DNA from: a virus | Virus record (IMG/VR): IMGVR_UViG_3300001683_000172 | Location: 1-49,191 of that record | Length of the DNA: 49,191 nt | Reading direction: 5' to 3' (one strand) | Shown: one piece after another, positions 25,898 through 34,021 of the stretch | Position numbering within the stretch: the stretch's first letter is position 1 | Layout of the letters: every line of letters starts with the position of its first letter | Notes under the pieces: generated by a model | The model's input: the letters and a program-made list of their open reading frames with translations, nothing else | The model's database searches: none | What the model was told of the DNA's origin: nothing | Made by a program: the position numbers and the translations under genes

Positions 25898-28800
25898 ATC
25901 TGTAATATTCTGACTATATCTGCGTCTGCATGAAATGTACCACCAGCAGAGAATCTAAATTCATCATCAACTGCATTAACCGAAACCATTATTTGATTAT
26001 CTGTTGAGAAATCAAATTCATTATGTGAATCTCTACCAATTTGAAGTGCGGCGTTGTGTATACCTGTAATAGTTGTTTGTGCCGCATCAATATCTATGTC
26101 TGCGGTATTTAAAGTTAAACCATCACCTGCTGTAATTGCACTTGTAATTGTTACTGCATCAGCACTTACTGCAGTAGTAATTCCTGTTCCACCCAATATT
26201 GAAAGTGCATCTCCTGTGGCATCTGCAGTTGCAGTTCCACTATCCGATACTACAGTCAAGAATGTATTTTGGTCACCAGTATTTGTACCACTTGTGGCGG
26301 AAATATTATCAGCAATCGTCTTAGTAATAGCAGTTCCACCAATTGTTAATGAGGTGGCGTCAACTTCAACCTTACTTGCTGATATATAAGTAATTGAAGC
26401 ACTTGTTGCTGACAATGTTGCTGTACTAGGATTGTATGTTAATGTTCCAGTATCATCTAATAAAGCATTTGATCCATCGTGAAAAGGAACTGCAAAGGCT
26501 GTATCTGTTGTACTATCTGTAACAGTTACAGTAGCTGCCAATGTTGCATTACCTGATGTTAAACTTGCAGCCGTTCCTGTTACATTTGTCATCACACCAC
26601 TTGCGGGTGTTCCCAAAGCTGGTGCTACCAAAACCATTCCACTTGCCATTGTTCCTTGAGCTACTTGAGCCGCTGGTAGTGCTGTACAGTTAGTTAATAC
26701 TCCACTTGCTGGTGTTCCTAATGCAGGTGCCACTAAAACCATACCAGAAGCCATCGTACCTTGAGCTACTTGAGCCGCGGGTAATGCTGTACAATTAGTC
26801 AATACACCACTTGCTGGTGTTCCTAATGCTGGTGTGGTTAATGTTGGTGAAGTTAAAGTTTTATTTGTTAATGTCTGTGTTTCTGTTAATTGTACAATAT
26901 TACTATTTGTAATCGATGCAATTTTAGTAGATGTATCAGCATTACCAGTAACATCTCCAGTTATATCACCTACAAACGCAGTTGATGTAATAGATGATGC
27001 TCCTGTTATTACACTACCATCTATACTAATATTGCCATCTATTAAAACAGCAGAACCTGCTGCTGGTTCAAGATTAATTGCTGCTCCAGAATCTAATGTT
27101 ATTACTCCTGCTGAAGCAATCTCAGCAGTACCATCTACTGTAAATAAAAGATTTGCTGCTGCGGCTGCTGTATCAACCGTAGTGAAAGTCAAAGCACCAT
27201 TGGCAGATGCTGCCATAGTAGCCGTATCACCAGATGATGGAGTCATCACAATTGAATCGTCTGTAATTACAGTAGAACCTACTGTAAAATCAGTAGTAGC
27301 ATCTAATGTAGTTGCATTAACGGTTGTAAATGTAGCTGCGGCTGCTGCAGCTGCCCCAATAATAACACCATCCATTGCTCCATCTCCACCCGAATCATCA
27401 ATATCAATGTTTGCAGTAGCAGTTAAATCTGTAAATGTACCAGCTGCGGGTGTAGTGCCACCAATGGCTCCTGGTATTGCCATAGTTTTACCAGCAACAG
27501 TAGCTGCGTTAAGATTAGCAACTACAGTTGTTGATTGAACTGTTAATGGTGCAGTACCTGTTGTAGTACTTGAATGGAATTGAGGTGCTCCTAAATCTAC
27601 ACTTGAGGTTAAAGTTGTATCACTATGTCGATACGCTAACTGAGCTACAGATGCATCAAGACCAAAATTTAATCCTGCTCCATCCATTGTTGCAGAACTT
27701 GTACTTCCACTAGCAATCGTAATATTTTTGTCTGCTACATTTAATGTAGTGGCATCAACCGTTACAGTAGAGCCATTTACGGTAAAATCTCCTCCGACCG
27801 TCACTCCACCAGCAAATGAACTATTTCCAGTTGATGTAATTGCTCCACAACCAACTGTTCCGATAGTAGCTATGTTTTTACTACCATCTAGTACTAATGC
27901 TTTACTCGCCGCGGCGGTTCCAGCAGTCACACTATCCAAAACACCTAACTCTGCAGTTGTTAAAGTCGTAGTATCAAGTGTTAATGAAGTATCTCCTGTA
28001 ATTGTTCCTGTTACTGCTAAATTACCTGATGTAGTTATTGCTCCACATCCAATCGTTCCGATAGTAGCTATGTTTTTACTACCATCTAGTACTAATGCTT
28101 TACTCGCCGCGGCGGTTCCAGCAGTTACACCATCCAAAACCCCTAACTCAGCGGTTGTCCAAGTCGTAGAATCAAGTGTTAATGAAGTATCTCCTGTGAT
28201 TGTACCTGTTACTGCTAAATTGCCAGTTGAAGTTATTGCTCCACAACCAATTGTAGTAGCAGTAATTGCACGGGCTGTGTCAGCACCAAGTATACCATCA
28301 ATGTTAGTACCAATTAAATCTGTCGATGTAATAGATGTTGCTCCTGTTACTACACCAGCATCTACAACAATCGCTCCATCAAGAACAATTTGTTGTCCTG
28401 CTAATGGTGTAATATTTAAATCTGTTCCAGCAGTTGAAGATATGGTATTTCCATTTATAGTAATATTGTCAACAGATAAGGTAGTTAAAGTTCCAAGTGA
28501 AGTAATTGCAGATTGTGCTGCTTGTGTAACTGTTAATGCTGTTCCACTTGTATTACCAGTAACATCACCTGTTATATCACCTACAAAAGCGGTAGATGTA
28601 ATAGATGTTGCTCCTGTTACTACACCAGAATCAACTTGAATGACATCATCGAGTTTGATGTGAGAACCCCCGGCTGGTTCAAGAGCAATATTACCACCTG
28701 AATCTAATGTCATTAGTCCTGCTGAATTAATATCTACTGTACCATCTGCTGTAATTGTTATGTTTGCTGCTGCGGCTGCATCATCAACTGTAGTAATAGC

Positions 28801-29361
28801 CAATGCACCATTGGTAGCTCCACTAAAAGTAATCGTATCACTTGTTGATGGTGTCATCACAATTGAGTCGTCTGTAATAACCGTTGAACCTATTGTAAAA
28901 TCTGTTGTGGCGTCAATTGTTGTACCAGTTATAGCAGCTGCGGCAAAAGTACCGCCTGCAACTGTAATTGTATTAGCACTATGTGTAAGAGTTACATCAC
29001 CACCATCTAAATTAATAACTCCCCCACTACCTAAATGTAAATCATTCCATCCTTGAGCAGTTGAACCTAAATCATAAGTAGCGTCTGCGTTTGGTATTAA
29101 ATGTGAAGTTAAATCAGCAGTTATAGAAACTGAATCTGATGCCGAATCTCCAAAAGTCATGTTTCCACCAAATGATACCGAACCACTAAAATGTGAGTCT
29201 CCAGATCCTTCAAACCTACCAAATGATGCAGTTGATGCTGCACTTGCACTTAAAATATTTGTAGATTGGCTGATAGTCATAAAGTTAGCAGAAGTCTCTA
29301 CTCCTATACCTTTATTATCATGTAAATCTGCGCCTGTTAAACTACTATGTGTTTTTGCCAT
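25894..29361 (-). CDS. Long repetitive tail fibre, 1155 aa
   Basis: Ser/Thr/Ala/Gly/Asp-rich beta-repeat protein typical of trimeric phage fibres. It has recurrent modules: [20 protein letters not shown], several '[19 protein letters not shown]' units, and two long internal duplications (period 66 aa, and period 35 aa with [20 protein letters not shown]). The N-terminal region [20 protein letters not shown] could be the attachment part. The C-terminus ([33 protein letters not shown]) is the usual lead-in to an S74 chaperone. Here the frame ends and the chaperone continues in another frame with an ATGA overlap. It is the most downstream gene of the fibre cluster. Host receptor binding is the likely role. 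Confidence 0.85.
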   Translation of the reverse strand: MAKTHSSLTGADLHDNKGIGVETSANFMTISQSTNILSASAASTASFGRFEGSGDSHFSGSVSFGGNMTFGDSASDSVSITADLTSHLIPNADATYDLGSTAQGWNDLHLGSGGVINLDGGDVTLTHSANTITVAGGTFAAAAITGTTIDATTDFTIGSTVITDDSIVMTPSTSDTITFSGATNGALAITTVDDAAAAANITITADGTVDINSAGLMTLDSGGNIALEPAGGSHIKLDDVIQVDSGVVTGATSITSTAFVGDITGDVTGNTSGTALTVTQAAQSAITSLGTLTTLSVDNITINGNTISSTAGTDLNITPLAGQQIVLDGAIVVDAGVVTGATSITSTDLIGTNIDGILGADTARAITATTIGCGAITSTGNLAVTGTITGDTSLTLDSTTWTTAELGVLDGVTAGTAAASKALVLDGSKNIATIGTIGCGAITTSGNLAVTGTITGDTSLTLDTTTLTTAELGVLDSVTAGTAAASKALVLDGSKNIATIGTVGCGAITSTGNSSFAGGVTVGGDFTVNGSTVTVDATTLNVADKNITIASGSTSSATMDGAGLNFGLDASVAQLAYRHSDTTLTSSVDLGAPQFHSSTTTGTAPLTVQSTTVVANLNAATVAGKTMAIPGAIGGTTPAAGTFTDLTATANIDIDDSGGDGAMDGVIIGAAAAAAATFTTVNATTLDATTDFTVGSTVITDDSIVMTPSSGDTATMAASANGALTFTTVDTAAAAANLLFTVDGTAEIASAGVITLDSGAAINLEPAAGSAVLIDGNISIDGSVITGASSITSTAFVGDITGDVTGNADTSTKIASITNSNIVQLTETQTLTNKTLTSPTLTTPALGTPASGVLTNCTALPAAQVAQGTMASGMVLVAPALGTPASGVLTNCTALPAAQVAQGTMASGMVLVAPALGTPASGVMTNVTGTAASLTSGNATLAATVTVTDSTTDTAFAVPFHDGSNALLDDTGTLTYNPSTATLSATSASITYISASKVEVDATSLTIGGTAITKTIADNISATSGTNTGDQNTFLTVVSDSGTATADATGDALSILGGTGITTAVSADAVTITSAITAGDGLTLNTADIDIDAAQTTITGIHNAALQIGRDSHNEFDFSTDNQIMVSVNAVDDEFRFSAGGTFHADADIVRILQI
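26595..26830 (-). repeat. 35-aa (105-nt) tandem repeat in the 1155-aa fibre
   Basis: Two full copies and a partial third of a module beginning [20 protein letters not shown] and continuing [15 protein letters not shown]. The copies are nearly identical in protein but differ at many third codon positions. The duplication is therefore old enough to have diverged, with the protein sequence maintained. Confidence 0.8.
27857..28125 (-). repeat. 198-nt period repeat with 71 identical bases in the fibre gene
   Basis: Bases 27857-27927 and 28055-28125 are identical, offset by 198 nt (66 codons). They encode the segment around [20 protein letters not shown]. The perfect stretch includes a GC-rich GCCGCGGCGG core that is unusual in this AT-rich sequence. 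Identity at all wobble positions indicates a recent duplication or gene conversion inside the fibre. Confidence 0.85.
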
Positions 29362-29373
29362 TGTTCTTTCCCT

Positions 29374-29748
29374 TTAATTAGCTACTAATAATTCGCCATC
29401 ATCATTTGTTATAGTTGTAAAATCTATTATTGAGGTACTAGAACTATCCACCACCATCTTCTCTATCAATCCTGGAATTGTAAATCCTGCTTCCTGAATT
29501 GTGCCATCTACACTTAAAGACCCAGTAACCTGTACTGTATTTGTGGTAGCTTGGATTGAACCTGTTGCTGCAAATATACCAGCTTCGATTCCAGTCAAAT
29601 TACTTCCATCACCTTGATAAGACCCTGTAAAGGATCCTGTTAAATGTGAAGCTCCTACTGCCGATGCATTTGAAATCGTCCCACTTGTAGATAAAGACGA
29701 AACAATAGCATCTGAACCAGAGATTATGACTTTTTTCCAATTTGGCAT
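29374..29748 (-). CDS. Short tail-fibre/adaptor protein, 124 aa
   Basis: Begins MPNWKKVIISGSDAIVSSL, the N-terminal arm also found at 30145-32337 (MAQWRKVLVSGSAAVLST) and 33779-34021 (MANWKKVIVSGSEAKLSS). This is followed by HLTGSFTGSYQGDGSNLTGI, a beta-repeat element shared across this locus. The C-terminal half (FTIPGLIEKMVVDSSSTSII) is distinct. The shared arm is probably the part that docks on the virion, with the rest a fibre segment. The ATG directly abuts the stop of a 24-codon frame upstream. Confidence 0.75.
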   Translation of the reverse strand: MPNWKKVIISGSDAIVSSLSTSGTISNASAVGASHLTGSFTGSYQGDGSNLTGIEAGIFAATGSIQATTNTVQVTGSLSVDGTIQEAGFTIPGLIEKMVVDSSSTSIIDFTTITNDDGELLVAN

Positions 29749-29823
29749 TTATTCTTCCCTCAATCGCGGTTGGTTACTCTTTCGAGCCCACTTCCCATCA
29801 TCTGCCAAGAGACGGGCCAACCA
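29749..29823 (-). other. In-frame 24-codon extension after a TAA, GC-rich, with hairpin potential
   Basis: After the TAA of the 98-aa gene the same frame stays open as WLARLLADDGKWARKSNQPR LREE and stops immediately before the next gene's ATG, filling the gap exactly. A TTG at 29820 could start a 23-aa peptide, or TAA readthrough could extend the 98-aa protein. The stretch is much richer in G+C than its surroundings. It can also fold with GGTTGG/CCAACC (29768-29773 with 29817-29822) and an inner CTCTT/AAGAG pair. Confidence 0.4.
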
Positions 29824-30120
29824 TTAAGCGTCATCTTCTTTATTTCTTATCCAAAGCTCTCCCTCTTTTTCTTTGAGGGCCGATTTGGCTCTTTCTTTTA
29901 CTTCTTCTTCAATCGACATTGTTTTCTTGACATCCCATATAGGTTTATCAATTAATTTATATTGATTTCTCAATTTAATCACAACATCCATTGCCTGTTG
30001 TAAAAATTTACCTGGAATCATTGATTCTTGTATTAAAGTTAACAAAAATTCAATTTCCGTTTTACCGAACTTGGCTGCTTCATCAACCAATACTCGGGTT
30101 TTACCTGATTTGAACGCCAT
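29824..30120 (-). CDS. Helical basic protein between fibre genes, 98 aa
   Basis: The sequence MAFKSGKTRVLVDEAAKFGK continues with a helical region (EIEFLLTLIQESMIPGKFLQ, then MDVVIKLRNQYKLIDKPIWD). It ends in a Lys/Glu-rich segment (IEEEVKERAKSALKEKEGEL). It is not fibre-like and differs in composition from its neighbours. No known motif is recognised. The location inside the fibre locus suggests an assembly chaperone or connector, by position only. Confidence 0.7.
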   Translation of the reverse strand: MAFKSGKTRVLVDEAAKFGKTEIEFLLTLIQESMIPGKFLQQAMDVVIKLRNQYKLIDKPIWDVKKTMSIEEEVKERAKSALKEKEGELWIRNKEDDA

Positions 30121-30144
30121 TTATGACCTCTATTTTATATAATT

Positions 30145-32337
30145 TTAACTAAAAATCCAAATAGTTCCATCTGTATTTATTGCCATTTCTCCAGCTCCAT
30201 ACTCTTTATCACCTGATACTGGATCATCATTATCACCTAACTGTTTAACAGTAACTACATGTTCTAATGCGGTTACTGCGGTAGCAGAAGATGCAATACC
30301 TTTAGCTACTGACCATCTGTTATCTCCAGTATCATGATATATCGCTGAACCACTATCGACTGAAGCACCTTCTTGTACAATCAAACCACCATCTACATTT
30401 GAAGCCGCTGAACCAGTTGCCGTGAATATAAAAGCATCTTGTACTGCCAAATTCGTAGTTGCTAATGTTGTAGTTGTACCATTTACGGTTAAATCACCCT
30501 CTATCGTTGCATTTGCACTTACAGTCAATGTGCCTGCTGCTACTGTTCCTGATGTTGTAATACCGGAAGCACCATTATTAATAGCTCCAAAATTAGTTGT
30601 AATCGAACCCGCATCTAATGCGCCTGCGGTAGTTAGATTCGCTAATGTTGTCAAACTAGTGTTAGTTGCTGCTAGAGTTAATGCTCCACCTCCTGCTATT
30701 GAAGCTTCACTAGAAACATTTCCAAAAATTGCATCTTCGAAATTACTTGTGGTTATGCCAGCAATTGCTGTTCCGGATGTATCATATAGAAACACCTTAT
30801 CATCTTGAGCAAAATCGGTAAGTGTAATTCCTTCTGTTGTCCAAGACAGTTTATCAAGATCAATTGCTGCACCTGATGCTACTGAAGCATTAACAACTGC
30901 ATTAGCTGCTAATTCATCTGCTCCAATTGCGTCATCTGCCATTAATGCATTTGTAATTTGTTGATTACCAATATGTGCTGTATCTATTGAAGCATCTACA
31001 TAAGAATCACTATCAATAGAATTTGCTGACATATGAGCTGCATCTACTGCACCAGCTGCCAATTCATCACTATCTACTGCATCGTCTGCTAACATAGAAT
31101 TTTCAACTGATCCTGCTTGTATAGTTGCTGCACCACCACCTGCTATTGCTATATCACCAGTAATATCTGCAAAAATACTATCTTGCATATTACTAAATGT
31201 AATACTCTTTTCAGTTCCATTATCAGATATTAAGAATTTATCTTGTGTTTGATGTATTGTTGCTGCACCATAAGCATTTAAACTATCAATATCTTGAGAA
31301 ACTCCTGTCAAATTACTACCATCTCCAACAAATGAACCAGTAAATGAACCAGTTAAATGTGAAGATCCTACTTCAGAATAATTTGTTAAAGTAGTTGTGG
31401 TTGTCGCAGCTAGTCTTGCCGATGCTGAAACGGTAGCACCAATGGATGTTCCATCAATATTTCCACCATTAATATCTACTGTAGTAAGTGTAGAAGTTCC
31501 TGTAGCAGTAATTGCATCTATATACCCTGCATCAATATGAGCTTCTGCGAATTGTAATGCAGAAGTTCCTAAATCAATAGCACTGTCAGACTTGGGAACA
31601 AAATCTCCAACCCATCTACCAGTATTTGTAATATCATCACCTGTAGCATTTCCAAGAGTAACTGCTCCATTAAGAGTTGTCGCACCTGACACATCCAACG
31701 CAGCATTAACATCAAGCGTTGTAGCATTGATATTAACATCGGTTGTGGCAGCTATATCTAAATCTGCGGCACTTGAAGCACCAATATATTGTGAAGAATC
31801 ATTAAATTGTATTCTGTTTGTGGAATTCAAAAGAACTCCTGTATCAGCAACGTGAGTTAATGTAACATCTTGGTCTGCACCAAGATTAATAACTGCACCG
31901 TCTGCTAAAAATAAATCTGAAAATTCTAAAGCTGATGTTCCTAAAGCTGCACCGTCCGATGCATCAGGAGCAAAAGCTGTTGTTGCTGTAATAGTTGTAC
32001 CTTGAACTGTTCCTGTAGAGGTAATATTACCAGAACCAATTGTTCCTAATCCTGTTACATTTCCACTCGTATCAAAGGTATAATTACCATCGGAAAGTGT
32101 TCCTGTTATTGTTATATTTCGTACTCCGGAAGCAATATCTGCATTTCCATCAAGAACAAGTGCTTTATTAGCGGCACCCGCTCCATTAGTTATACCATCT
32201 ATTTTTTCAAAATCGGCTTCATTAATATCCGCACTTCCAATTACAAAACTAGTTCCTGCGGTTATGGCTGCATCACTAGTTACAGTTGATAATACTGCTG
32301 CGCTTCCTGATACTAGTACTTTTCTCCATTGTGCCAT
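30145..32337 (-). CDS. Tail fibre protein, 730 aa
   Basis: The N-terminal arm MAQWRKVLVSGSAAVLSTVT is shared with two shorter genes of the locus. The body is Ser/Thr/Ala/Gly/Asp-rich with the usual elements: LGTSALEFSDLFLADGAVIN, HLTGSFTGSFVGDGSNLTGV, and repeated 'ADDAVDSDELAAGAVDAAHM / DDAIGADELAANAVVNASVA' units. These last are a common fibre repeat forming beta-prism or coiled segments. The C-terminus (DNRWSVAKGIASSATAVTAL, then EYGAGEMAINTDGTIWIFS) looks like a distinct tip domain. Receptor binding or fibre-shaft function is likely. The ATG has a TAGGAGAA site and a TATATTTATT promoter-like motif 41 nt upstream. Confidence 0.85.
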   Translation of the reverse strand: MAQWRKVLVSGSAAVLSTVTSDAAITAGTSFVIGSADINEADFEKIDGITNGAGAANKALVLDGNADIASGVRNITITGTLSDGNYTFDTSGNVTGLGTIGSGNITSTGTVQGTTITATTAFAPDASDGAALGTSALEFSDLFLADGAVINLGADQDVTLTHVADTGVLLNSTNRIQFNDSSQYIGASSAADLDIAATTDVNINATTLDVNAALDVSGATTLNGAVTLGNATGDDITNTGRWVGDFVPKSDSAIDLGTSALQFAEAHIDAGYIDAITATGTSTLTTVDINGGNIDGTSIGATVSASARLAATTTTTLTNYSEVGSSHLTGSFTGSFVGDGSNLTGVSQDIDSLNAYGAATIHQTQDKFLISDNGTEKSITFSNMQDSIFADITGDIAIAGGGAATIQAGSVENSMLADDAVDSDELAAGAVDAAHMSANSIDSDSYVDASIDTAHIGNQQITNALMADDAIGADELAANAVVNASVASGAAIDLDKLSWTTEGITLTDFAQDDKVFLYDTSGTAIAGITTSNFEDAIFGNVSSEASIAGGGALTLAATNTSLTTLANLTTAGALDAGSITTNFGAINNGASGITTSGTVAAGTLTVSANATIEGDLTVNGTTTTLATTNLAVQDAFIFTATGSAASNVDGGLIVQEGASVDSGSAIYHDTGDNRWSVAKGIASSATAVTALEHVVTVKQLGDNDDPVSGDKEYGAGEMAINTDGTIWIFS

Positions 32338-32377
32338 TTAATTTCTCCTATATAAACTTTACAGTTTATTGTTCATT

Positions 32378-32387
32378 AATAAATATA
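32378..32387 (-). promoter_or_regulatory. Promoter-like motif TATATTTATT before the 730-aa fibre gene
   Basis: The coding strand reads GATTATATTTATTAATG, 41-50 nt before the ATG, within the 99-nt gap between two fibre genes. It matches the motif seen before the tube and other structural genes. Confidence 0.5.
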
Positions 32388-32436
32388 ATCTTTTTAAATA
32401 TTCTTTTCTTCTATTCCACTTTTCTTTTACTAACAT

Positions 32437-33150
32437 CTAACTTGCACTCCCAAAAGTCTCATATCCAAGAAACCATTGGTCAGATCCTGAATAAAACAGT
32501 CCACCTGTTACTGCAGTTGGTGTTGTATCTCTAGCTGCCATAATAACTACTGAATCTTGTACTCTAAACACTATATCATCATCAGTATTAGTTATAGAAA
32601 ATAAATCACCTGAGCCTGAAGTTGCTTTAAAAGACCAACTCGACCCTGTAAGTTCATTTGCTCCTAATGTCTCAGTCCAAGTTGTACTTCCATATGTAAA
32701 TGCATCTGTAACTGCTAATGTATCTATATTTGCAGTTCCATCCACATATAAATCTTTCCATTCTTTTGTGCTGCTACCCAAATCATATGCATCATCTGAT
32801 GTTGGTACAGTATCGTTCAATGTTAATGTAGCAGATAAATTTCCGTCAATCGTCGCATCACCTGTAATTTTTAAAGATGAACCACTTACTGGAAACATTG
32901 AATGGTCAGATGAATCTGCATCAAATATAATTGCTTCTCCAGCATCAGTAGTTAAAGCATTTGACCCTAGAACGTTATAAGAATCTGAATGTACTACAAG
33001 ACCTTCTAATATTGTTGGTATAAGGGAATTTAATCTCTCTTTTATAATACCATCTACATCAATTGATCCTGTTATTTCTGAGCCACCACTTGTGATAGTG
33101 ACTTTACTATCAAATCGTTCCTGACCAATATATTTTATTCCACCAGCCAT
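32437..33150 (-). CDS. Tail fibre-like protein, 237 aa
   Basis: The N-terminus MAGGIKYIGQERFDSKVTIT is a different arm from the WKK family. The middle carries DDAYDLGSSTKEWKDLYVDG, the 'DLGS...W..LY' beta-repeat shared with the 1155-aa and 589-aa fibres. The C-terminus ends in a compact segment with GGLFYSGSDQWFLGYETFGS. LEGLVVHSDSYNVLG resembles the second half of the 124-aa protein at 29374 (LIEKMVVDSSSTSI). It is likely a fibre or fibre-tip component. Confidence 0.75.
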   Translation of the reverse strand: MAGGIKYIGQERFDSKVTITSGGSEITGSIDVDGIIKERLNSLIPTILEGLVVHSDSYNVLGSNALTTDAGEAIIFDADSSDHSMFPVSGSSLKITGDATIDGNLSATLTLNDTVPTSDDAYDLGSSTKEWKDLYVDGTANIDTLAVTDAFTYGSTTWTETLGANELTGSSWSFKATSGSGDLFSITNTDDDIVFRVQDSVVIMAARDTTPTAVTGGLFYSGSDQWFLGYETFGSAS

Positions 33151-33151
33151 A

Positions 33152-33478
33152 TTATGTTATCTCCAAAACACTCGCAAACGCTTCAATATCTCCGTTTGCT
33201 GATGCTTGTGTTTCTAATTTATCTCCAGCTCCTAAATTGATTGGTTTTTCAATTATTACAGTTGAGTCTGCAGGTATATTTACAGTCTTTAACAAATATA
33301 CTCTACCTTCAAAATTAGCACTTCCACTAACACTTAAATTTATAGTTGCAGAATTTGTACCATCAATATTACTTAAATACATTGCATGTATTACTGCTGT
33401 TGTCGCTGATGGACAAGTATACATCGCTTGTAATGTTGTACTTGAGCCAGTTGCTGCATTTTTAAATGTATTAGCCAT
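33152..33478 (-). CDS. Small beta-rich virion protein in the fibre locus, 108 aa
   Basis: The sequence MANTFKNAATGSSTTLQAMY continues with PSATTAVIHAMYLSNIDGTN and VYLLKTVNIPADSTVIIEKP. This pattern of alternating strands is typical of small head- or tail-decorating or fibre-accessory proteins in marine phages. The C-terminus GDKLETQASANGDIEAFASV completes a beta sandwich-like layout. It lacks the repeats of its neighbours, so it may be a connector. It has its own AGGAG site, and the next gene starts 2 nt after its stop. Confidence 0.7.
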   Translation of the reverse strand: MANTFKNAATGSSTTLQAMYTCPSATTAVIHAMYLSNIDGTNSATINLSVSGSANFEGRVYLLKTVNIPADSTVIIEKPINLGAGDKLETQASANGDIEAFASVLEIT

Positions 33479-33491
33479 TTATAATCTCCTA

Positions 33492-33779
33492 TTATCCAAA
33501 AACTATTCCAAACACTACCGCATTTGGATCTGACACGTTTGTTAATGCTGATCCATCACCACTAAATTTTGATGCGGTAACATCGCCTGTTAATTCTATC
33601 GATCCTGTTGTTTGTGAACTTGTTGTTAATATTGTTTGTATTGTTGCAGATCCATCATTTTTTTCAAAAAAAAGCTTTCCATCAGCAGTATTCATAGCAA
33701 GTTCACCTAATTCTAAATTGCCTGTAGAAGGAACTGCCTTTGAAGTGGAGCTTCTTTTTAGTTTTATCACCTGTGCCAT
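33492..33779 (-). CDS. Short fibre/adaptor protein with Mtd-N-like start, 95 aa
   Basis: MAQVIKLKRSSTSKAVPSTG followed by LELGELAMNTADGKLFFEKN is the pattern 'IKxRRSxxxxxxP..L..GELAxNxxDGKLF...DG' found at the N-termini of many phage fibre/tropism proteins. FSGDGSALTNVSD near the C-terminus is the recurrent GDGS.LT module. It is short, perhaps an adaptor on which longer fibres sit. Its start overlaps the stop of the 80-aa gene by one base. Confidence 0.75.
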   Translation of the reverse strand: MAQVIKLKRSSTSKAVPSTGNLELGELAMNTADGKLFFEKNDGSATIQTILTTSSQTTGSIELTGDVTASKFSGDGSALTNVSDPNAVVFGIVFG

Positions 33780-34021
33780 TAATAAGATCCTCCATCTATT
33801 AAAGTACTTACAATTAAGTTTCCACTTGTATCATACCCTGGTATTCCAGTTATTTCTGTTGCCGCGGTACTCGAAGATAAATATCCAAACTCTTTATCAG
33901 AGTTATTAGCAAACACAAATAAACTTCCACTTGATGCTACTTTAGTAGCTCCCTGTTGGACAAACAAAGAAGATAGTTTAGCTTCGCTTCCAGATACTAT
34001 GACTTTTTTCCAATTAGCCAT
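33779..34021 (-). CDS. Short fibre protein with WKK arm, 80 aa
   Basis: Starts MANWKKVIVSGSEAKLSSLF, the arm shared with the 124-aa and 730-aa proteins, and ends with YLSSSTAATEITGIPGYDTS, then SGNLIVSTLIDGGSY. That ending resembles the last residues of the 589-aa fibre upstream (NASNGNLTVSSVIDGGTF), so the two proteins share a C-terminal cap. Stop/start overlaps of one base on both sides give strong translational coupling. Confidence 0.75.
   Translation of the reverse strand: MANWKKVIVSGSEAKLSSLFVQQGATKVASSGSLFVFANNSDKEFGYLSSSTAATEITGIPGYDTSGNLIVSTLIDGGSY

Noticed and set aside
26595-28125. CRISPR-like array
   Set aside because: The repeats are in-frame protein repeats of 105 and 198 nt without unique spacers.
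26834-28639. Long open frames on the plus strand opposite the 1155-aa fibre
   Set aside because: They are Val/Ala/Pro-rich mirror images of a Thr/Ser/Gly/Ala repeat gene, lack ribosome-binding sites and resemble no protein family. The minus-strand fibre explains the region.
29768-29822. Possible tRNA-like element (GC-rich, closing stem GGTTGG/CCAACC)
   Set aside because: The span is only 55 nt, with no anticodon arm, D arm or proper T loop, so it is not a tRNA. It is kept as a candidate small coding or structured element.
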